From Bacteroidota bacterium (GTDB lineage: Bacteria; Bacteroidota; Ignavibacteria; Ignavibacteriales; Ignavibacteriaceae): DNA of 8,823 nt. This document shows, one piece after another, positions 1 through 7,382 of the stretch. Location: contig JAJYOQ010000152.1 of the NCBI GenBank assembly GCA_021796135.1, positions 1 through 8,823 of the forward strand, given 5' to 3'. Position numbers and translations under genes: made by a program. The stretch's first letter is position 1; each line of letters opens with the position of its first letter. The notes under the pieces were generated by a model, which saw nothing but the letters and a program-made list of their open reading frames with translations, was not told where the DNA came from and did not search any database.

Positions 1-1
1 C

Positions 2-1786
2 AGTAAGAAGATTTCTGTTATAATCGGAAATCCACCTTATAATGCTAAGCAGGATAATTATAATATGGATAATCCAAATAGACGTTATATTACTATCGAT
101 AATAGAATCAAAAAAACATTTATAAAAAACGGTACTGCACAAAATCAAATTGTCGTATATGATATGTACATTCGCTTTTATAGGTGGGCAATGGACAGGA
201 TTGATGAAAATGGTATGATTTCATTTATTACTAATAATTCATTTATAAATGGCAGATCATTTGACGGTTTTAGAAAATGTATTCAAGATGATTTTGACTA
301 TGCTTATATAATTGATCTTGGTGGTAATATACGAGAACTTTCAGGTAAAGATGGAATATGGCTAAATGAAGAACATACTATATTTGGGGTCGCTGCTGCT
401 GTAGGGATATCTTTGATGTTTTTAATCAGAAAACAAACTTCAGAAAAAACTCCTTGTCAAATATTTTACATTCAACCTTGCGATATTCGTGCTACAAGGA
501 TAGAAAAATTAGAATATTTGCAAACACACAATATTGAGCATATTTCATTTGAAAATATAATTCCCAGTAAAAAGAATAATTGGATAAATCTTGCTGATAA
601 TGACTTCGAAGAACAATTATCTATTATTGATAAAGATGTTAAATCTGGAAAATCAAAAAGGTCACTCTTCCGATTATTTTCTCGTGGTATTGCTACTCAA
701 AGAGATGAATGGGTTTATGATAATTCAAAGGTTGCTCTTGAATACAAAGTTAAATTCATGATTGATGTCTATAGCAAAACACTCTCGGACGAAAAATATG
801 AAGAGAAGAATTCAATTAAATGGGATAGAGAACTTAATAAATATTTAAATAGAGGAATTGATAAAAAGTATAACGAAAACAAAATCTTAAAAGCATTATA
901 CCGTCCTTTCGCTATTCAATTTTTTTATTTCGACAAACACTTTAACGGTATGACTTATCAATGGTTTGATATTTTTAACATAAATGACAAATCCAATCTT
1001 TTTATAGCCATCAATTCACCTGGTAACAATAAAGACTTTCATTGCTTAGCATCTAATACAGTTGTTGATTTACATTTAACCGGTGATAGTCAATGTATTC
1101 CGCTTTATACTTATTCAAATAAAGGCGAGCAGATAGAAAACTTAACCGATTGGGGATTAGATCAATTTCTTAAAAACTACAAAGACAAAAAAATTACCAA
1201 AGAAAATATTTTCCATTACACTTATGCAGTTCTTCATAATCCAGCTTACCGTAAAAAATATGAGCTTAACCTTAAGCGTGAATTCCCCCGCATACCGTTC
1301 TATAAAGATTTTTGGCAATGGGCTAAATGGGGCAAGAAACTAATGCAATTGCATATCAATTACGAGACTGCAAAGCCATATTCATTAAAAGAAAATACAT
1401 TTAAAACAAAAGCAGAAGCAGCAAAACAAAAGAAATTATTCCCTGTAATTAAAGAGCCCCAATCTCTTTATGCATTGAAGCCCATAATAAAAGTAAAACT
1501 TAAAGCTGATAAGGAAAAAGGAATAATAGAACTTGATGAGCTGACTTATTTATCCGGTATTCCAAAAGAAGCATGGGAATATAAACTCGGCAACCGTTCT
1601 GCATTAGAATGGATACTAGATCAATACAAAGAAAAGAAGCCATCCGATCCGACAATTGCAGAAAAGTTTAACACATACCGCTTTACCGATTACAAAGTTC
1701 AAGTGATAGATCTTCTGAATCGTGTTTGTACAGTAAGCGTAGAGACAATGAATATTATTAAAGAGATGGAGCTAAATGGACATTAG
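2..1786 (+). CDS. Type ISP-like restriction-modification enzyme, C-terminal part (5' truncated by window edge)
   Basis: This is the C-terminal 594 codons of a large single-polypeptide restriction-modification enzyme, which methylates adenine at its target and cuts unmodified DNA. The frame is open from base 2. The gamma-class N6-adenine methyltransferase motif IV (IIGNPPYNAKQ, NPPY at 29-40) precedes the first in-frame ATG at 65, so that ATG is not the start. Next come the type ISP-like stretch YDMYIRFYRWAMDRI...GMISFITNNSF, then IIDLGGNIREL, the target-recognition region with FSRGIATQRDEWVYD and LYRPFAIQFFYFD, and a C-terminal domain with LSGIPKEAWEY, LGNRSALEWILDQY and TVSVETMNIIKEM. By family knowledge, the nuclease, helicase-like ATPase, coupler and AdoMet-binding motif I would lie upstream, outside the window. 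The visible part has no frameshift or internal stop and ends in TAG. The family call is from recalled motifs; a related type IIG enzyme is the main alternative. Confidence 0.88.
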   Translation, partial: SKKISVIIGNPPYNAKQDNYNMDNPNRRYITIDNRIKKTFIKNGTAQNQIVVYDMYIRFYRWAMDRIDENGMISFITNNSFINGRSFDGFRKCIQDDFDYAYIIDLGGNIRELSGKDGIWLNEEHTIFGVAAAVGISLMFLIRKQTSEKTPCQIFYIQPCDIRATRIEKLEYLQTHNIEHISFENIIPSKKNNWINLADNDFEEQLSIIDKDVKSGKSKRSLFRLFSRGIATQRDEWVYDNSKVALEYKVKFMIDVYSKTLSDEKYEEKNSIKWDRELNKYLNRGIDKKYNENKILKALYRPFAIQFFYFDKHFNGMTYQWFDIFNINDKSNLFIAINSPGNNKDFHCLASNTVVDLHLTGDSQCIPLYTYSNKGEQIENLTDWGLDQFLKNYKDKKITKENIFHYTYAVLHNPAYRKKYELNLKREFPRIPFYKDFWQWAKWGKKLMQLHINYETAKPYSLKENTFKTKAEAAKQKKLFPVIKEPQSLYALKPIIKVKLKADKEKGIIELDELTYLSGIPKEAWEYKLGNRSALEWILDQYKEKKPSDPTIAEKFNTYRFTDYKVQVIDLLNRVCTVSVETMNIIKEMELNGH

Positions 1787-1821
1787 TAAATATTGCAAAT
1801 TTATTTACATATTTCTATTTT
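1786..1821 (+). terminator. Weak candidate terminator after the R-M gene
   Basis: GTAAATA (1786-1792) and TATTTAC (1802-1808) form a 7-bp inverted repeat with a 9-base loop, overlapping the last base of the stop codon. A T-rich but interrupted tract follows to about 1821. The stem has only one G-C pair, so it would be unstable. In such AT-rich DNA it may be chance. Confidence 0.2.
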
Positions 1822-1970
1822 GAATCATACTTATTTAAATTAATTAAATGTTAAATATAATATGGAAAGAGAATAGGTAAATTTATATAAAAGTAACCAG
1901 TTCAAATTCTTCCTTGTTATGCAATTGCAGTTAGATGAGCAAACTATTATGTATCCGGATAATCGAAATC

Positions 1971-2001
1971 TTTTGAATTCAAGGAAAGCAATTTATTTTA
2001 T
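1971..2001 (+). promoter_or_regulatory. Weak candidate Bacteroidota-type promoter for the protease gene
   Basis: TTTTG at 1971-1975 followed 18 bases later by TATTTTAT at 1994-2001 resembles the Bacteroidota -33 TTTG / -7 TAnnTTTG arrangement. The -7 box matches only four of its six fixed positions. It would give a leader of roughly 75 bases before the ATG at 2084. AT-rich DNA produces such matches easily, so this is a pointer only. Confidence 0.18.
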
Positions 2002-2070
2002 TCCAAATATATTATTTTAATAGAATCTCTATTACATAAAAAAAATCTTATTGACCAAAATTACATTTTT

Positions 2071-2075
2071 AGGAG
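2071..2075 (+). promoter_or_regulatory. Shine-Dalgarno site of the protease gene
   Basis: AGGAG lies 8 bases before the ATG at 2084 and decides that start. A nearer ATG at 2077 is out of frame and too close to the site. The chosen start leads directly into a signal peptide. Confidence 0.75.
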
Positions 2076-2083
2076 TATGAAAA

Positions 2084-5000
2084 ATGTACGATAGGACAAA
2101 ATATTTTTACATATTATTATTTCTTTGTATTCTTCACCTCGAATCCTTTGCTCAGACTAAAATTCAAATAGTAAAAGTAAATGGAATTGATGCAGTTAAA
2201 AGTGAAATAATTATTAAATTTAAATCACCTCAACTAAATAAACTACCTACAACCACATCTGCAATCAGAATAAGCTTAATCCAAAAATATAATGCCAGGT
2301 CTATAAAGAGATGGAATACTGGTGCCGAGCTTTGGCAATTAAAAACAGACAGTCTTAATGAAGTAATTAATGAATTAAGAAAGAACCCTGCGGTTGAATA
2401 CGCTGAACCAAACTATATTGTTAAAGCTGCGTCAATTCAGCCGAATGATCCTTTCTTTAATAATCAGTGGGGGCTTTATAATCAAGCAACAGGATATGAC
2501 ATTAATGCTACAAACGGTTGGATAAAAACTGAAGGAGATACAACTGTTTTAATCGGAGAATTTGATACCGGCATAGATTATAACCATCCAGATTTATCTG
2601 AAAATATTTGGAGAAACTGGAATGAAACACCAAATGATAGTATAGACAATGACGGTAACGGATATATTGATGATTTCCATGGTTGGAATTTTATAAGTAA
2701 CAATAATGATCCAATGGATGATAATGGACATGGTACACATGTTGCAGGAATTATAGGAGCTAAAGGCAATAATGGAATAGGTGTTGCAGGAGTAGCCTGG
2801 AACTGCAAATTAGTTCCATTAAAAGTGTTAGATAATAACGGGCAGGGACCGATGAGTGCATTAATAAACGCAATTGAATATTGTGAAAAGATGAATATTA
2901 AAATAATCAACATGAGTCTTGGAAGTGTAGATTCTTCCAGCGCTGAATATGACGCCTTAAATGAAGCTCAAAATTATGGTATATTAATTATTGCTGCAGC
3001 TGGAAACTATTCTGAAAATACAGATTATTCAAAATTTTATCCTGCTGACTTTGAGCTTCCAAATATTATTTCAGTTGCTTCGATAAATTCATCGGGAAAT
3101 TTATCGAGTTTTTCCGATTACGGAATGCAATCTGTTGATATAGCTGCTCCGGGCGAAAATATTTATAGTTCACTACCTAATGATAGTTACGGATATATGA
3201 GCGGAACCTCAATGGCAGCGCCTTTTGTAACAGGAGAAGCAGCATTAATAAAATCCGAGTATAAGGATTATACTAATATTGATATCAAAAACCAGATATT
3301 AAATAATGTCAGACTGCTTTCTTCGCTTAATTCGGAAGTTTCCACAGGAGGGATTATTGATTTAGGTAAAGCGCTTAGTAATCAAAATATTTGGATAAAT
3401 ACTTCTGCTGCAGAAATAAATTTACCTACTACTAAGATCGGTCAACAAAGTACTAAAGAATTAGAACTATATAACACTAATACCAATTCAATTACAATCG
3501 ATTCAATTTATTTTGATAATAGTGAATATAATATTTCGACAACAAACGGAGCAGTAGCTTTATTAAGGAATATAATTATAAACTCCAAAGACAGTTCTGT
3601 TTTTACAATTGTATATAATCCTATCTCTCAAGGATTAAAATATTCGAATTTAATAATTGCATTCAACTCAGGGACGCCCGGGAATAATCTATATAAGAGA
3701 GTATTATTAAGGAGTTTTGGAATTCAAAACGGAACTGTAATTAATCAGAACTCAATTTACGGTGTATTATCTTCTGCGGGTTCACCATATTATATTGATA
3801 ATGATATCTCGGTAGGCACAGGGCAGGAATTAATTATCCAACCAGGAGATAGGATAATATTTACAAATCATTACAGAATAACAGTTGGAAACAACGCAAT
3901 ATTAATTGCAAAGGGAGCGCCAAATGACTCAATTTATTTTTCACCCATAGATTCAACGATAGGCTGGAATGGATTGAATATTCTTAATAGCCAGAATGAT
4001 GATACATTGGAATATTGCATATTTGCATACAGCAAAAAATTAGCTGGCGGATTCGGGGCTGGAGATGAAAACAATGGAGGCGGTGCTGTCTTTTCAAATA
4101 GTGATACGTATATAAAGAATTGTTCATTCCAAAGAAATTATGCAATATTCGATGGAGCTGGATTAAAGGTTGCATTCCCAAATAATGAATTCGTGCTAGA
4201 TTCATGCAGTTTTATAGGTAACAGAACAGGAAATTTTGGCGGCGGCGGAGCATTGTTGCAATCTTTGCATCCTGTCTTAGTCAAAAATTGTATTTTTGAA
4301 AGCGATACATCAATGCAGGGAACATTGAATATACAGATTGATGGATTCGGAGAAAATCAATTAAAAGAAGCAACTATATTTAATAATAAGTTTTATAGAA
4401 ATGTCACTGTTGATGGTGGATCTGCAATTTATATTAGAGGAGAAGACGGTTTTGCAATATTTAGAAATTTAATCCATACAAATAATGATTATTGCCCTTT
4501 TACAGATGGTGGAACAATAATGGCTTATAGTAACGGCAAAGGTTTGATTTATAATAATACAATAGCTAATAATATAGGCGGGCAAACGAAAACTGCAATA
4601 TTTATTTGGGACTGTGACCAGACAGAAATTGTTAATAATATATTATGGAACATAGGTTACCAGGAATTATTTACGGTAAATTCAAATTCAATTTTTAATG
4701 AATATAATATAACGAACAGCGCGACAAATGACAGCAATAATATTATACAGGATCCTTTATTTAAAGATACATTAAGTTTTGCATTGAACAATAATAGTCC
4801 TGCTCTTAATAGCGGAATGAATCTCGGAATATTTAGAAATGAAGAAGGTAATAGTGATATAGGATATACCGGCGGCAACTGTATCTCTATATTTGATTAC
4901 AAAACTGATTTTAATACTTTAGGAATTAATGATACAAGAATTGATTCAATAGTTTTCTATAATATGAATAATTTTCCATTGACTATTGATAGTATGACGA

Positions 5001-7366
5001 CAGCTACAAATGCATCAATAATTAATAATACCAAGAATAGCATAATATATGAGGATGGTAGGTATACCATTCAAATACAAGCGCAACCTAAACAGGTTGG
5101 AACTATAATAGATTCATTAAAAATTTATTCCAAAAATTTAGTTAATGGAGAATTTGAACTACCATATTCAATGACAGGCATATTAGGGAATACTATTGCA
5201 GGAATAGTTACAGGGACATTAACAAGTGAAAACTCACCATATATAGTAACTTCGGATATTACGGTTCCTGCAGGGAATGAACTTGATATTGAGCCAAATA
5301 CAAAAATACTTTTCTTCCCTGACAGTCATTTAATTGTTAATGGGACAGTAAATGCTAAGGGAACAACAAGTAATCCGATAATTTTTGATAGTTATTCCGA
5401 TACTAGTAAATGGCAAGGATTAAATTTCTCTATAGGATCAAATTCGGAGTTAAATTACTGTCTAGTTAGAAACTTTACATTAATTAACATTTTTAATTCA
5501 ATAACTACTTTTAATAATACTGAATTCGAAAATGGTTCAAATTATTCAGACAATAACAATATTTTAGTTCAATCTTGGATTGCAAATTTCAATAATTGCA
5601 AATTTATTAATAATAATGCGGGATATTTGATTAATAGTCAACCCGGTTGTATAACAACATTAAGGAATTGCCTATTTACTAATAATAATGCTGTTTGTTT
5701 ACTAGCGAATTACCAAAGTACATTAAATATAATAAATTCAACTTTCCTAAATAATAATATAACAAGTTCTTCAGATGGTAAACAATACATATTTTATAGT
5801 GAAGGCGGTGCTATTAGTTTAGGCAATACTAAATTAATAAATTCAATAATTTATAATAATTATGATGCATATTTTTATTTTAAAAACGTATTCGGAAATA
5901 ATAGTATAGAATTTATAAATTCAGACATCAGAGGAGGAATTGGTGTTATTCTGAATAATTCAACTGATATTGTTGCAGGGATTGATTCTATTTATAATTA
6001 TAATCCATTATTTGCGGATACTCTGGGACATCTATCTAGTTCTTCTAATTGCATTGATGGAGGTTCCAATGATACTACCAATTTATCTATTCCTTTAACT
6101 GATCTTGACGGCAATGCCCGTATTTGGAACAGCAGGATTGATATCGGTGCTTATGAGTATGGCTCAAAGCCTTTAATAGTTACCCCATTGGGAACTTCAT
6201 GGAACCTGATAGGATTTAATAATAAACCTTTTAATGACACAACTCAAAAAGTTTTTTCAAATGTACTATCGAATACCGTAATAATAATGGGATATGATAA
6301 TGGAGCCCAGGTTTTTTACCCGGCTATAGATACATCATTTTCTAATTTATCCGAGATTAATTATTTGCAAGGTTATTGGGTTAAAATGAATAAAGCTGAG
6401 GATTTTTATAATGTGGGAGATAAAGTTAATCCACAGACTCCAATCAATTTAAATAAAGGATGGAATTTAATCAGTTACCTTCCCACTTCAGCGGACTCAA
6501 TAAGGCATGCCTTGTCCGGTATATTGAGTGACATAATTACAGTTATGGGATTCGATAACGGTGGTTTTACTTTCGATCCTTTATTGAGTGATACTATAAA
6601 TACATTAAACGTACTGCAACCTAACAAAGGGTATTGGATAAAAGTTAATAAAGCAGATACGTTAATATTCCCAGCAGTTCAAAATGGAATAACTAAGTAT
6701 TCAAATCATAAAATAAGGGCAGAATTAGCTAAAACAAAATCATCGAAAGTAATTCCAACAAATGAATGGATAAGCTTATATTCAAATAATCTTAGAGTCA
6801 ATGGGAGTCCGGTTACAGTAGGGACAGAAATAACTGCGGTAGATCCTGATGGGGTAGTGTGCGGAGATTTTATTGTTAAAAAAGCCGGTACTTTTGGTTT
6901 GATGCCGATATACAGGGATGATTTTACAACAGCAAAAGTTGAGGAAGGAGCTAAGCCCGGAGATGCTATTTCATTATTCGTTGATACTTATGAAATCCCT
7001 GTAAAAATAACATGGAGTTCAAACGGAGATATTATAGACTTGGGAGATTTAATAACAAATATAGATGAATCAAAAGCTGCAGTTCCGGATAAATTTGATA
7101 TTTCTCAGAATTATCCAAATCCTTTTAATCCAGCGACTAAAATTAAATATCAATTACCAAAAGCAGAGCAAGTGACAATTACTATATATAATATATTGGG
7201 TCAGATTGTTAAAAGACTAGTCTATGAAAATCAGGAAGCAGGTTATTATACAATTGAATGGGACGGAAGGAACAATATTAATAATAAGGTTGCCACGGGT
7301 GTATATATATACAGGATAAGAGCAGGAAATTTTATAGAATCAAAAAAAATGATTTTATTGAAATGA
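2084..7366 (+). CDS. Secreted multidomain subtilisin-family (S8) serine protease with T9SS sorting domain
   Basis: This is a 1760-residue exported endopeptidase. Residues 1-23 form a signal peptide (hydrophobic FYILLFLCILHL, likely cut at SFA|Q). Residues about 38-116 resemble an S8 propeptide, ending NPAVEYAEPNYIVKA. The catalytic domain (about 125-432) has Asp161 in FDTGID, His216 in NGHGTHVAG, oxyanion Asn308 in AAAGN and Ser376 in SGTSMAAP, so the triad is intact. An Asp-rich insert at 185-197 (DSIDNDGNGYIDD) looks like a calcium-binding loop seen in related subtilases. Then come two beta-sandwich + beta-helix blocks (about 436-930 and 932-1359), two GWNLISYL-type modules (1368-1531), a DPDGVVCG module (1558-1660) and a T9SS tail (about 1668-1760, NYPNPFNPATKI to KKMILLK). 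Secretion through T9SS to the surface or medium is inferred from the tail. The substrate is unknown. It is probably cotranscribed with the gene 16 bp downstream. Confidence 0.93.
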   Translation: MYDRTKYFYILLFLCILHLESFAQTKIQIVKVNGIDAVKSEIIIKFKSPQLNKLPTTTSAIRISLIQKYNARSIKRWNTGAELWQLKTDSLNEVINELRKNPAVEYAEPNYIVKAASIQPNDPFFNNQWGLYNQATGYDINATNGWIKTEGDTTVLIGEFDTGIDYNHPDLSENIWRNWNETPNDSIDNDGNGYIDDFHGWNFISNNNDPMDDNGHGTHVAGIIGAKGNNGIGVAGVAWNCKLVPLKVLDNNGQGPMSALINAIEYCEKMNIKIINMSLGSVDSSSAEYDALNEAQNYGILIIAAAGNYSENTDYSKFYPADFELPNIISVASINSSGNLSSFSDYGMQSVDIAAPGENIYSSLPNDSYGYMSGTSMAAPFVTGEAALIKSEYKDYTNIDIKNQILNNVRLLSSLNSEVSTGGIIDLGKALSNQNIWINTSAAEINLPTTKIGQQSTKELELYNTNTNSITIDSIYFDNSEYNISTTNGAVALLRNIIINSKDSSVFTIVYNPISQGLKYSNLIIAFNSGTPGNNLYKRVLLRSFGIQNGTVINQNSIYGVLSSAGSPYYIDNDISVGTGQELIIQPGDRIIFTNHYRITVGNNAILIAKGAPNDSIYFSPIDSTIGWNGLNILNSQNDDTLEYCIFAYSKKLAGGFGAGDENNGGGAVFSNSDTYIKNCSFQRNYAIFDGAGLKVAFPNNEFVLDSCSFIGNRTGNFGGGGALLQSLHPVLVKNCIFESDTSMQGTLNIQIDGFGENQLKEATIFNNKFYRNVTVDGGSAIYIRGEDGFAIFRNLIHTNNDYCPFTDGGTIMAYSNGKGLIYNNTIANNIGGQTKTAIFIWDCDQTEIVNNILWNIGYQELFTVNSNSIFNEYNITNSATNDSNNIIQDPLFKDTLSFALNNNSPALNSGMNLGIFRNEEGNSDIGYTGGNCISIFDYKTDFNTLGINDTRIDSIVFYNMNNFPLTIDSMTTATNASIINNTKNSIIYEDGRYTIQIQAQPKQVGTIIDSLKIYSKNLVNGEFELPYSMTGILGNTIAGIVTGTLTSENSPYIVTSDITVPAGNELDIEPNTKILFFPDSHLIVNGTVNAKGTTSNPIIFDSYSDTSKWQGLNFSIGSNSELNYCLVRNFTLINIFNSITTFNNTEFENGSNYSDNNNILVQSWIANFNNCKFINNNAGYLINSQPGCITTLRNCLFTNNNAVCLLANYQSTLNIINSTFLNNNITSSSDGKQYIFYSEGGAISLGNTKLINSIIYNNYDAYFYFKNVFGNNSIEFINSDIRGGIGVILNNSTDIVAGIDSIYNYNPLFADTLGHLSSSSNCIDGGSNDTTNLSIPLTDLDGNARIWNSRIDIGAYEYGSKPLIVTPLGTSWNLIGFNNKPFNDTTQKVFSNVLSNTVIIMGYDNGAQVFYPAIDTSFSNLSEINYLQGYWVKMNKAEDFYNVGDKVNPQTPINLNKGWNLISYLPTSADSIRHALSGILSDIITVMGFDNGGFTFDPLLSDTINTLNVLQPNKGYWIKVNKADTLIFPAVQNGITKYSNHKIRAELAKTKSSKVIPTNEWISLYSNNLRVNGSPVTVGTEITAVDPDGVVCGDFIVKKAGTFGLMPIYRDDFTTAKVEEGAKPGDAISLFVDTYEIPVKITWSSNGDIIDLGDLITNIDESKAAVPDKFDISQNYPNPFNPATKIKYQLPKAEQVTITIYNILGQIVKRLVYENQEAGYYTIEWDGRNNINNKVATGVYIYRIRAGNFIESKKMILLK
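3389..4873 (+). repeat. Internal duplication, copy 1: beta-sandwich plus beta-helix block of the protease
   Basis: These are residues 436-930 of the protease. A beta-sandwich resembling the ASH/HYDIN-like type (KELELYNTNTNSITIDSIYF ... FTIVYNPISQG) leads into an entry segment with SPYYIDNDISVGTGQELIIQ, then AKG, GWNGLN and LEYC. Asn/Gly-rich rungs of a right-handed beta-helix follow (NCSFQRN, DSCSFIGN, NCIFES, YNNTIANN, VNNILWN). The block closes with NSPALNSG ... EGNSDIGY, an ending common in secreted beta-helix proteins. The fold calls are from pattern, not structure prediction. Confidence 0.7.
4877..6160 (+). repeat. Internal duplication, copy 2: beta-sandwich plus beta-helix block of the protease
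   Basis: These are residues 932-1359, in the same order as copy 1. A sandwich (DSIVFYNMNNFPLTIDSM ... YTIQIQAQPKQVG) is followed by the entry segment SPYIVTSDITVPAGNELDIE, AKG, KWQGLN and LNYC. Beta-helix rungs come next (FNNCKFINNNAG, LRNCLFTNNNA, IINSTFLNNN, LINSIIYNN). The close is CIDGGSNDTT ... DGNAR ... RIDIGAYEYG, which matches the end of 'choice-of-anchor Q' type domains. It is shorter than copy 1 because it has fewer or shorter rungs. Confidence 0.7.
6185..6676 (+). repeat. Two tandem GWNLISYL-type modules of the protease
   Basis: These are residues 1368-1531. Each copy runs: SWNLIGF or GWNLISYL; a helix-like stretch; IIMGYDNG or TVMGFDNG; F.P/FDP; a threonine/serine-leucine segment; then LQGYWVKMNKAED or NKGYWIKVNKADT. 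Unit length is about 80 residues. I recall such units before T9SS tails in exported Ignavibacteria-type proteins, but I cannot name a function. Confidence 0.75.
6755..7063 (+). repeat. DPxGxxCG module, copy 1 (near the C-terminus of the protease)
   Basis: These are residues 1558-1660. The run is PTNEWISLYS, VNGSPV, a DPDGVVCGDFIVKK core, GLMPIYRDD, EEGAKPGD and a closing W(SS)NGDIIDL. A homologous unit opens the next protein. Aligned without gaps over 70 residues (1558-1627 against 33-102 of the neighbour), I count 36 identities by hand. It has one conserved Cys and several conserved Asp/Gly, and I do not recognise a named family. Confidence 0.8.
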
Positions 7367-7367
7367 A

Positions 7368-7374
7368 AGAGGGA
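7368..7374 (+). promoter_or_regulatory. Shine-Dalgarno site of the downstream fibronectin-repeat gene
   Basis: AGAGGGA lies in the 16-bp gap after the protease stop codon and 8 bases before the ATG at 7383. The gap has no room for a separate promoter or terminator, which supports cotranscription with the protease gene. Confidence 0.6.
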
Positions 7375-7382
7375 TTGAAACA

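Larger units (their letters stand above)
1787..2083. other. AT-rich intergenic region
   Basis: This 297-bp gap separates the R-M gene from the exported-protein genes. It is extremely A+T-rich and has several short AT-only palindromes, for example ATTTAA/TTAAAT arms at 1833-1838 and 1844-1849. I find no convincing gene, tRNA, insertion-sequence end or direct repeat in it. The only usable signals are a weak hairpin right after the R-M stop, a weak promoter-like pair near 1971-2001, and the ribosome site of the next gene. Confidence 0.7.

Noticed and set aside
380..427. Hydrophobic run in the R-M protein (IFGVAAAVGISLMFLI), possible membrane segment
   Set aside because: It sits where methyltransferases of this family have a buried core strand, and the protein is a cytoplasmic DNA enzyme, so it is better explained as hydrophobic core.
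1856..1861. Perfect TATAAT hexamer after the R-M gene
   Set aside because: No TTGACA-like partner lies at the right distance, the base composition makes TATAAT common, and the inferred lineage is expected to use a different promoter consensus.
1919..2020. A 33-codon + strand ORF in the intergenic gap (starts MQLQLDEQTIMYPDN)
   Set aside because: It has no Shine-Dalgarno site before its ATG, no recognisable similarity, and is short enough to arise by chance.
2077..2079. Alternative ATG overlapping the ribosome site of the protease gene
   Set aside because: It is out of frame with the protease and only one base from AGGAG, too close to be used.
2578..2913. 111-codon minus-strand ORF opposite the protease catalytic domain
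   Set aside because: It is a shadow of the conserved catalytic motifs on the + strand and has no ribosome site or family resemblance. The shorter minus-strand ORFs at 3984-4205, 4657-4878 and 7581-7775 are rejected for the same reason.
5400..5960. Dense AAT/AATAAT runs, possible DNA-level microsatellite
   Set aside because: They encode the Asn-rich turns of beta-helix rungs in an AT-rich genome; the spacing follows protein rungs rather than a fixed DNA period.
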